Shown here: piece after piece, positions 7,002-12,246 of the stretch | How positions within the stretch are numbered: position 1 is the stretch's first letter | How the letters are laid out: every line of letters begins with the position of its first letter | From: Acidimicrobiia bacterium | GTDB taxonomy: Bacteria; Actinomycetota; Acidimicrobiia; Acidimicrobiales; Ilumatobacteraceae | Direction of reading: 5' to 3' | Length of the DNA stretch: 12,246 nt | Assembly (NCBI GenBank): GCA_010030605.1 | Contig: RHCK01000013.1 | Coordinates: 1-12,246 of the forward strand | Position numbers and translations under genes: made by a program | Notes under the pieces: generated by a model | Database searches by the model: none | Told to the model about the DNA's origin: nothing | What the model saw: the letters and a program-made list of their open reading frames with translations, nothing else

Positions 7002-7831
7002 GCCTGCTGTCGTACATCCCGAGTCCCGGATCGGGTTCGATCCACCTTGGACCGTTGCAGTTGCGGGCCTATGGCTTGATGATCGCTCTCGGAGTGATCA
7101 TCGCCGTTCGGATATGGGGCAAGCGATTGGCGTTGATCGGCGTCGGCGGGTCCGAAGAAGCGAACAACGTCGCGGTCTGGGCCGTACCCGCTGGGGTGAT
7201 CGGCGCACGGCTGTATCACGTGGCCACCGAATGGAATCGATTCTCCGATGACCCGGTGGCGATCGTGCAAATTTGGAAAGGCGGGCTCGGCATTCCCGGC
7301 GGCATGTTGCTGGGCATCGTCGTGGGTGCGTGGGCGATCAAACGGCAAGGAATGCCGATCGGGCCGGCCATGTGGGCGGTGGCTCCGGCGTTGCCCGTGG
7401 CGCAAGCCGTGGGTCGATGGGGCAACTGGTGGAATCAAGAACTCTTCGGACGTCCGACCACGCTGCCGTGGGGCTTGAAAGTGGATGCGGACAAGGTGGC
7501 CGCCGCCGGATACGACCCCGGGACATTGTTCCACCCGACCTTTCTGTACGAGTCGCTGTGGAATCTGGCGTTGGCCGTCGTTCTCATCGTGGTCGGCCGA
7601 CGCATCATGCATTCGCGTCCCGGTCGCTTGCTGGCTGGCTACGTGATCGGTTACGGAATCGGACGATTCTGGGTGGAAGGTTTGCGCATCGACCCGGCAA
7701 AGGAGGGGGCCGGGTTGCGTCTGAATCAATGGATGGCGATCGTGCTCGTCGTTGGTGGCGTGTTGTGGTTGTTGGTTGATGCCCGTCGGTCACGCGTCCA
7801 TTACCGTCAGGAACATGTCGAACAGTCCTGA
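6998..7831 (+). CDS. lgt: Prolipoprotein diacylglyceryl transferase
   Basis: Moves the diacylglyceryl group of phosphatidylglycerol onto the lipobox cysteine of prolipoproteins, in the cytoplasmic membrane. Starting at GTG 6998 gives 277 residues with about seven hydrophobic segments. Family marks are LRAYGLMIALG (22-32), IWKGGLGIPGG (92-102), the signature GRWGNWWNQELFG (139-151) with Arg140 and Asn143 at the E. coli Arg143/Asn146 positions, HPTFLYES (179-186), and GRFWVEGLR (222-230) with the Arg239 equivalent. The histidine corresponding to E. coli His103 appears to be Pro100. The open frame extends 39 codons upstream, but that part lies inside the hydrolase gene and looks like shadow translation; the GTGA overlap and homology fix the start at 6998. 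The last 17 bases overlap the crotonase gene. Confidence 0.95.
   Translation: MSLLSYIPSPGSGSIHLGPLQLRAYGLMIALGVIIAVRIWGKRLALIGVGGSEEANNVAVWAVPAGVIGARLYHVATEWNRFSDDPVAIVQIWKGGLGIPGGMLLGIVVGAWAIKRQGMPIGPAMWAVAPALPVAQAVGRWGNWWNQELFGRPTTLPWGLKVDADKVAAAGYDPGTLFHPTFLYESLWNLALAVVLIVVGRRIMHSRPGRLLAGYVIGYGIGRFWVEGLRIDPAKEGAGLRLNQWMAIVLVVGGVLWLLVDARRSRVHYRQEHVEQS
7802..7807 (+). promoter_or_regulatory. Putative -10 element of a leaderless transcript for the crotonase gene
   Basis: TACCGT (TANNNT type) inside the 3' end of lgt ends 7 bases before ATG 7815. No clear -35 box: TTGATG at 7776-7781 is too far away (20 bases). An AGGAA also precedes the ATG, but by only one base, which is too close for a normal ribosome binding site. 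Confidence 0.35.
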
Positions 7832-8615
7832 TCTCGTCGTCTCTTCCGTCTCCGCCACCGGAGTCGGTGTGATCACCCTCAACAACCCCGATCGCATGAA
7901 CGCCTGGAGCGCGGCGATGTCGAAGCGATTCTTCGAGCGCCTCGCTGAGTTCCGCACCAACCCGGACGTCCGGGTGGTCGTCATCACCGGAGCAGGCAAG
8001 GGTTTTTGCCCCGGAGCCGACATGGATGCGCTCAATCAGATTCGCGCCAATCCCGCCGGTGGAGCGGGCCCGGCCACCGGTGCCGGCAAGTTCAGCGATC
8101 TGCTGTCGTATCCCAAGCCCGTGATCGCGGCGATGAACGGAGCGGCCGCCGGAGTCGGATTCGTGCTGGCGATCTTCTGCGACCTGCGATTCGCGGCCAG
8201 CGGCATCAAACTGACCACGTCGTTCAGCCGGCGTGGGCTCATCGCCGAATACGGGTCGTCGTGGGCGCTTCCGCGACTCATCGGTTCGGCGCGGGCCCTC
8301 GATTTGTTGCTTTCCGGTCGGGTCATCACGGCCGACGAAGCCGAGCGCATGGGATTGGTGAACGCCGTGTACCCGGGCGAGGAATTGATGGACAAGGTGA
8401 TGGCGTACGCCGACGACATGGCCGTCAATTGCTGTCCGACCAGTTGGGCCACCATGAAGCGTCAGGTGTACGGAGATTGGTTGCGCGACGCCGACGCGTC
8501 CACCAGCGATGCCATCGGCCTCATGAACGAGTCGGTGTTGCGGGCCGACTTCCAGGAGGGCGTGCAGTCCTTCCTCGACAAGCGCCCGCCGGCGTTCGCG
8601 CCGTACACGGACTGA
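7815..8615 (+). CDS. Enoyl-CoA hydratase/isomerase (crotonase) family protein
   Basis: Acts on an acyl-CoA thioester, likely in fatty-acid or aromatic-acid breakdown. The 266 residues have normal crotonase length. Visible are NNPDRMNAWS (23-32), the first oxyanion-hole motif KGFCPGAD (62-69), KPVIAAMNGAAAGVG (101-115) with the second oxyanion NH near Gly113, LAIFCDLRFAA (118-128), GLIAEYGSSWALPRLIG (141-157), and the C-terminal helices. The glutamate of the classical hydratase GGCELA motif is replaced by Val117. The only nearby acid is Glu145, which lines up best with the catalytic acid of dienoyl-CoA isomerase-like members. It may therefore be an isomerase or a one-acid hydratase rather than a standard enoyl-CoA hydratase. 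ATG 7815 is chosen because homology begins about residue 7; the frame is open upstream only inside lgt. It converges with galT, 23 bases away. Confidence 0.9.
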   Translation: MSNSPDLVVSSVSATGVGVITLNNPDRMNAWSAAMSKRFFERLAEFRTNPDVRVVVITGAGKGFCPGADMDALNQIRANPAGGAGPATGAGKFSDLLSYPKPVIAAMNGAAAGVGFVLAIFCDLRFAASGIKLTTSFSRRGLIAEYGSSWALPRLIGSARALDLLLSGRVITADEAERMGLVNAVYPGEELMDKVMAYADDMAVNCCPTSWATMKRQVYGDWLRDADASTSDAIGLMNESVLRADFQEGVQSFLDKRPPAFAPYTD

Positions 8616-8640
8616 TCAGTCGCTCGAGCGAGTCGGGATC
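8614..8640. terminator. Possible weak bidirectional stop region between convergent genes
   Basis: The 23-base gap between the crotonase stop and the galT stop contains the perfect palindrome TCGCTCGAGCGA (8620-8631), flanked by GATC at 8614-8617 and 8637-8640. There is no U-tract and the stem is short, so an intrinsic terminator is doubtful. Confidence 0.2.
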
Positions 8641-9535
8641 ACGTGGGATCCGTCTCGCCGAGTGCCGACAAGCGACTCGCCAGTTCCTCGGGAACGACGG
8701 GGTTGAAGTACTCGCCGGCGCCGACCTCGGCCGCGGCGATGTAACGCGGCAGATTCGCGGCTCGCCACGGAGAGACGATTTCGATGTGCAACCACGCCTC
8801 GGCGTAACCGTCGGTCATCGGACGTTGATTCACCCAAAGCATGTAGGGGAGTGGTTCGTCGTGAAGTCGGTCCAAACGTCCGAGGATGTCGGCGAGCATG
8901 GACGCCAGATCGACACGGGCTTCGGGGTTCAGTTCGGCCAGACGTCCGACGCGCGTCGTTGGCGCGATCGTGACCGCGATCGGATACACCGGCGCCACGG
9001 GGACAGCGGCCAGCATCGTGTCGTTGCGCGCGACGATCAGTCGCTCGTCGAGTGACAGTGCCCAGCCATTCGGACCCAGCAACGTCGCGCTGCGCGCGGG
9101 CACGTGGTCGTACGCGTAGATCTGTCCGTGCGGATGCGAGATGGTGGCGCCGATGCTGGCGCCTCGATTCTCGAACACGAGGACGAAGTCGACGTCGGCG
9201 CGATGCCCCAACTCCTCGGTGCGTTCGGCCCAGAGGTCGATGACCCGAGCGATCCCCTCGGTTCCGAGCGAGGCGAAACTGGCATCGTGTTGCGGCGAAT
9301 ACAAGATGACTTCGCAACGATCGCCGTCCATGGCCGGCCAACGATTCACGAACCAACGCGTTTCGTACGGCTCGGGAGCCTCGAGCCCGCCCACGCAGAA
9401 CGGACACACGGTTGTCGATCGGTTGTCGGGCAGGTTGGGACGCGTTTGACGACCACCGACGATGTGGACCGTGGTTCCGAGAACCGGATCGATGCGGGGC
9501 TGGTTCTCGGGCACGGCGTCATTCTTGCCGCCCAT
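8639..9535 (-). CDS. galT: Galactose-1-phosphate uridylyltransferase
   Basis: Leloir-pathway enzyme exchanging UMP between UDP-glucose and galactose 1-phosphate through a uridylyl-histidine intermediate. The 298 residues contain RIDPVLGTTVHIVGGRQTRP (14-33), the zinc pair Cys44/Cys47 in CPFC, RWFVNRWPA, His83 in YSPQHD (a likely further metal ligand), FENRGASIGATISHPHGQIY with nucleophile His136 of the HPHGQ motif, and the late WVNQRP and HIEIVSPWR motifs. It is about 50 residues shorter than E. coli GalT (348), but the catalytic parts are complete. ATG 9535 is taken because homology begins about residue 13; further open frame upstream is antisense to the alpha-galactosidase. GTG at 9553 is the nearest upstream alternative and would overlap that gene. 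No ribosome binding site or -10 element is evident. galK and galE are not in the window. Confidence 0.95.
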   Translation of the reverse strand: MGGKNDAVPENQPRIDPVLGTTVHIVGGRQTRPNLPDNRSTTVCPFCVGGLEAPEPYETRWFVNRWPAMDGDRCEVILYSPQHDASFASLGTEGIARVIDLWAERTEELGHRADVDFVLVFENRGASIGATISHPHGQIYAYDHVPARSATLLGPNGWALSLDERLIVARNDTMLAAVPVAPVYPIAVTIAPTTRVGRLAELNPEARVDLASMLADILGRLDRLHDEPLPYMLWVNQRPMTDGYAEAWLHIEIVSPWRAANLPRYIAAAEVGAGEYFNPVVPEELASRLSALGETDPT

Positions 9536-9541
9536 TAGGTT
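9536..9541 (+). promoter_or_regulatory. Putative -10 element of a leaderless alpha-galactosidase transcript
   Basis: TAGGTT (TANNNT type) fills the first half of the 12-base gap between the divergent start codons and ends 6 bases before GTG 9548. The promoter upstream of it would have to lie inside the galT coding sequence. No clear -35 box is seen. The GAGG two bases before the GTG is too close to act normally as a ribosome binding site. Confidence 0.4.
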
Positions 9542-9547
9542 GAGGTC

Positions 9548-11698
9548 GTGCACCAGCGAATCGAACACCTGCGCGCCGAGACCACGAGCGTGGTGGTCGA
9601 CGTGTCTGGTGGCGTACCGGTGATCCTGCACTGGGGGGCGGCTCTCGATCATGTTCCCTCGTCGTGGCAGGAAGGGATTCGCACCTACGGAACCATGGAT
9701 GTCGTCGCACCGATTTCCATGGTGCCGATGAACGGCGATGGTTTCCCGGGCCGACCCGGTTTGCAGGTCCATCGGCGCGGCGGACGACATTGGTCCCCGA
9801 GGTTCCGCGCGGCCGGTCATGCCGTGACGCGTGGCGAGAACTGTTCGATGCTCGAGAGCCGCGCGATCGACGAGGTGTCGGAGTCGGAGATCGTGTGTCG
9901 CCTGCGACTCGAAGATGACGGCGTGTTGACCGCGTCGGCCGAGTTCCGAAACAACTCGGATTCTCCGGTGATGCTCAACGCGTTCACCATCACTCTTCCG
10001 ATCGCGGGTCAGGCCACCGAGCTCGCGGTGTTCGCCGGGCGATGGTCCAGAGAGTTGCAACTGCAACGATTCTCCTGGCCCTACGGAGCGTGGACCAGCG
10101 AGAACCGCGTCGGTCGCACATCGCACGAACATCCGCCCTACTTGTTCGCGTTGGAGACGGCCGCCAACGAATGGTCCGGTCAGGCGTGGGGCATCCACGC
10201 GGCGTGGAGTGGCAATCATTCGATGTTCTCCGAATGGATGCCCGATGGTCGGCGATACGTCCAAGCGGGCGAGCTATTTCATCCGGGTGAAATGTGCGTC
10301 TATTCCGGAGAGTCGTTGTCGGCCGTCGACGTGGTGGGTGTCTACTCGGGCCTCGGTCTCAATGGCGTGTCGCGCGGGTTCCATCGTGAGGCGCGTCGGC
10401 GACTTCCGCACAATGTTTCTCGCCCGCGGCCGGTGCACCTGAACACATGGGAAGCGGTCTATTTCGCTCACGACGAGGCTCGATTGCGCAGCCTCGCCGA
10501 TGTGGCGGCGTCCGTCGGTGTCGAACGATTCGTTTTGGACGACGGATGGTTCGGCGGTCGTCGCAACGACCGCACCGGGCTCGGAGATTGGACGGTGTCC
10601 CGCGAGGTGTACCCCGACGGACTGGCTCCGCTCGTGTCGCATGTGCGCGAGTTGGGAATGGAATTCGGAATTTGGGTGGAACCCGAGATGGCCAACCCCG
10701 ATAGCGACATGTTGCGCGCGCATCCCGAATGGGCACTCATCACCGACGGCTACGAACCGGTGATGGGCCGTCGTCAACACGTGATCGACCTCACCAACAT
10801 CGACGCCTTCGAACACGTGCTTGGTGCGCTCGATGCTCTCCTCGCGGATCACGACATTTCCTACGTGAAGTGGGACATGAATCGGTGGCACGTTCAGGGC
10901 AGTCGACTCGATGGAACCGCGGCCACGCACGCCCAGACCTTGGCCGTCTACGTGATGTTGGACGAATTGCGACGACGACATCCGCTGGTGGAATTCGAGT
11001 CCTGTGCTTCCGGCGGTGGTCGCATCGACCACGAGATTCTGCGACGCACGGAGCGTGTGTGGACGAGCGATTGCAACGACGCCCTCGAACGGCAGTACAT
11101 CCAGCGCGGTGCATCGATGATCATCCCGGCCGAAGTGATGGGCTCGCACATTGGTCCCGCCCGGGCGCACACCACCGGACGACGGCTGTCGATGGCGATG
11201 CGCGGTGTCACCGCGATGTTCGGTCACATGGGAGTGGAGGCCGACGTCACCGCGATGGGCGACGACGAATTGTCCGACCTGCGCCATGTCATCGGTGTCC
11301 ACAAACGTTTCCGCTCGCTGATCCATACCGGCGAATCGGTTCGATTCGAGACGTTCGATCTCACCGCTGGTGCGGCTCTGTCGCACGGTGTCATCTCCAC
11401 GGATCGATCCGAAGCGATCCTCGCCTACGTGCAGCTGGCATCCGTTCAGGCGCCGGTCGCTCCGGCGTGGCGAATTCCGGGTCTCGACCCTGAACGCGAT
11501 TACGTGGTGCGCATGGTGCCCCTCACTCGCGAGGCGGTCCCGGTGCCCGGAACCGCGGTCGATCAGCCGGCGTGGTTGCGCGCGTCATTGGCCGACGAAC
11601 CCCAATCGATGTCGGGGGCGTTCTTGCGCGATGTCGGTCTGGTGCCACCCGTCATGTGGCCCGAATCGGCGGTGCTCGTCCACCTGTCCGGCTCGTAG
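9548..11698 (+). CDS. Alpha-galactosidase, glycoside hydrolase family 36
   Basis: Retaining hydrolysis of terminal alpha-galactosyl groups from raffinose-type sugars, melibiose or galactosylated glycerol and polymers. The 716 residues match the usual 700-750 for family GH36. An N-terminal beta-sandwich (to about residue 300) carries ILHWGAALD near residue 26. The barrel shows FVLDDGWFGGRRND, GMEFGIWVEPEMANPDSDM, the nucleophile Asp443 in KWDMNR, ESCASGGGRID, and the acid/base Asp508 in WTSDCNDALERQ, then GSHIGPARAHTTGR. A C-terminal beta domain ends the protein. No signal peptide is seen, so substrate is probably imported and cleaved inside the cell. The start is GTG 9548, since family homology begins within the first 30 residues. 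It is divergent from galT with 12 bases between starts, fitting joint galactose use. No transporter or regulator gene is adjacent. Confidence 0.95.
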   Translation: MHQRIEHLRAETTSVVVDVSGGVPVILHWGAALDHVPSSWQEGIRTYGTMDVVAPISMVPMNGDGFPGRPGLQVHRRGGRHWSPRFRAAGHAVTRGENCSMLESRAIDEVSESEIVCRLRLEDDGVLTASAEFRNNSDSPVMLNAFTITLPIAGQATELAVFAGRWSRELQLQRFSWPYGAWTSENRVGRTSHEHPPYLFALETAANEWSGQAWGIHAAWSGNHSMFSEWMPDGRRYVQAGELFHPGEMCVYSGESLSAVDVVGVYSGLGLNGVSRGFHREARRRLPHNVSRPRPVHLNTWEAVYFAHDEARLRSLADVAASVGVERFVLDDGWFGGRRNDRTGLGDWTVSREVYPDGLAPLVSHVRELGMEFGIWVEPEMANPDSDMLRAHPEWALITDGYEPVMGRRQHVIDLTNIDAFEHVLGALDALLADHDISYVKWDMNRWHVQGSRLDGTAATHAQTLAVYVMLDELRRRHPLVEFESCASGGGRIDHEILRRTERVWTSDCNDALERQYIQRGASMIIPAEVMGSHIGPARAHTTGRRLSMAMRGVTAMFGHMGVEADVTAMGDDELSDLRHVIGVHKRFRSLIHTGESVRFETFDLTAGAALSHGVISTDRSEAILAYVQLASVQAPVAPAWRIPGLDPERDYVVRMVPLTREAVPVPGTAVDQPAWLRASLADEPQSMSGAFLRDVGLVPPVMWPESAVLVHLSGS

Positions 11699-11701
11699 CA
11701 T
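11696..11701 (+). promoter_or_regulatory. gatC: Putative -10 element of a leaderless gatC transcript
   Basis: TAGCAT (TANNNT type) begins with the TAG stop codon of the alpha-galactosidase gene and ends 8 bases before GTG 11710. No ribosome binding site lies before gatC, so a leaderless transcript fits. The -35 region lies in the end of the alpha-galactosidase gene and has no obvious consensus. Confidence 0.4.
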
Positions 11702-11709
11702 AAGAACTC

Positions 11710-12024
11710 GTGTCCGACCCCTCCTCCGAACGAATCTCCGCCGCCGCGGTGGCCAAAGTGGCCCGCTTGGCTCGGCTCGATGTGGCCGATGACGAGATCG
11801 CCCGCATGACCGTGCAGTTGGCCGGAATGCTGGAACACTTCGCCGACATCGACGCACTCGATCTGTCGAACGTCGAACCGATGACGCAGCCGTATCCGTT
11901 GAGCAACGTTTTCCGCGAGGACGTGGTGAAGCCGAGTCTCGATCGTGACGAGGTGTTGGCCAACGCACCCGCGGCCGAAGACGGTCGATTCCGTGTTCCC
12001 CCGATCATCGGGCTGGACGGCTGA
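11710..12024 (+). CDS. gatC: Aspartyl/glutamyl-tRNA amidotransferase subunit C
   Basis: Small subunit that stabilises the GatCAB amidotransferase, which turns Glu-tRNA(Gln) into Gln-tRNA(Gln) and/or Asp-tRNA(Asn) into Asn-tRNA(Asn). At 104 residues it is typical in length. Visible are the N-terminal helix VAKVARLARLDVADDEI (14-30), LAGMLEHFADIDALDLSNVEP (38-58 in two conserved blocks), the NVFREDVVKPSL loop, and the C-terminal FRVPPIIG, which wraps around GatA in known complexes. Starts at GTG 11710 with no Shine-Dalgarno sequence. gatA follows after two bases, so both are one operon; gatB would be expected next, outside the window. Confidence 0.95.
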   Translation: MSDPSSERISAAAVAKVARLARLDVADDEIARMTVQLAGMLEHFADIDALDLSNVEPMTQPYPLSNVFREDVVKPSLDRDEVLANAPAAEDGRFRVPPIIGLDG

Positions 12025-12026
12025 GC

Positions 12027-12246
12027 ATGGCCGCGATTCCCACCACCGCTTTCGACATCGCCGCCGCCGTTCGCACCGGGTCGGTGAAGGCGATCGAGGT
12101 TCTCGAGGCCCACCTCGCGCGCATCTCCGAGCGCGAGTCGTCCATTCACGCGTTCAACCTCGTCACCGCCGACGCGGCTCGTGAAGCGGCCCAGCGCGTG
12201 GACGACATGGTTGCCACGGGTCGTGATCCCGGTGCGTTGGCCGGTG
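12027..12246 (+). CDS. gatA: Glutamyl-tRNA(Gln) amidotransferase subunit A, N-terminal part only
   Basis: Amidase subunit of GatCAB that releases ammonia from glutamine for tRNA-dependent amidation. Only 73 codons lie in the window, starting at ATG 12027, two bases after the gatC stop. They show the typical start of GatA: FDIAAAVRTGSVKAIEVLEA, LARISERESSIHAFNLVT, AQRVDDMV and a terminal ALAG where the family continues into the GVPVAVKD segment. The amidase Ser-cisSer-Lys triad lies beyond the window edge and cannot be checked. It is identified from this N-terminus plus its place directly after gatC. Confidence 0.9.
   Translation, partial: MAAIPTTAFDIAAAVRTGSVKAIEVLEAHLARISERESSIHAFNLVTADAAREAAQRVDDMVATGRDPGALAG

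Noticed and set aside
8620..8631. TCGCTCGAGCGA as a strong intrinsic terminator
   Set aside because: A perfect palindrome without a loop or T-tract; kept only as a low-confidence stop region.
9536..10264. Extension of the galT frame upstream by 243 codons
   Set aside because: It is antisense to the alpha-galactosidase gene, shows no family motif, and GalT homology begins just after ATG 9535.
10274..11386. A 370-codon minus-strand frame within the alpha-galactosidase gene
   Set aside because: It is the shadow of a gene with all GH36 catalytic motifs and has no motif of its own.
1..12246. tRNA, rRNA, CRISPR array, insertion sequence, attachment site or riboswitch
   Set aside because: Nearly all bases belong to recognisable housekeeping or metabolic genes and no repeats or structured RNA were evident by eye. 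A covariance-model scan would be needed to exclude small RNAs.

Overview
The window is ordinary, densely packed chromosomal DNA of high G+C content (about 60-65% by eye). It most likely comes from an actinomycete-like bacterium, and Acidimicrobiia is my best guess. The reasons are the G+C bias, frequent GTG starts, start codons sitting just after a TANNNT element with no ribosome binding site, and a coproporphyrin-type heme cluster. The taxonomic placement is inference only. I see no mobile element, CRISPR array, tRNA, rRNA or sign of recent transfer.

Left part (1-4326, minus strand): a heme block is read right to left as hemE (uroporphyrinogen decarboxylase), hemH/cpfC (ferrochelatase) and hemY/cgoX (porphyrinogen oxidase, cut by the window start). 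The genes are joined by a 1-base gap and an ATGA overlap. The ferrochelatase has the MAYGTP motif of coproporphyrin ferrochelatases, so the three enzymes should make coproheme, with decarboxylation by a ChdC/HemQ not seen here. Upstream on the same strand lies a membrane-bound M48 zinc metalloprotease.

Middle (4327-8615, plus strand): a 133-base divergent region leads into a large cytoplasmic TPR + coiled-coil + HD-GYP protein, a likely cyclic-di-GMP phosphodiesterase. Then come three overlapping genes: an alpha/beta hydrolase (esterase/monoacylglycerol lipase type), lgt (prolipoprotein diacylglyceryl transferase) and a crotonase-family enoyl-CoA hydratase/isomerase.

Right part (8616-12246): galT on the minus strand converges with the crotonase gene and diverges from a GH36 alpha-galactosidase, with only 12 bases between the two start codons. 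The pair suggests release of galactose from alpha-galactosides and entry into the Leloir pathway. The window ends with gatC and the beginning of gatA, which encode subunits of the tRNA-dependent amidotransferase.

No convincing undescribed system was found. The most noteworthy signals are the recurring leaderless-promoter layout, the extremely tight galT/alpha-galactosidase divergence, the Bacillus-like hemEHY block, and a crotonase lacking the usual first catalytic glutamate.
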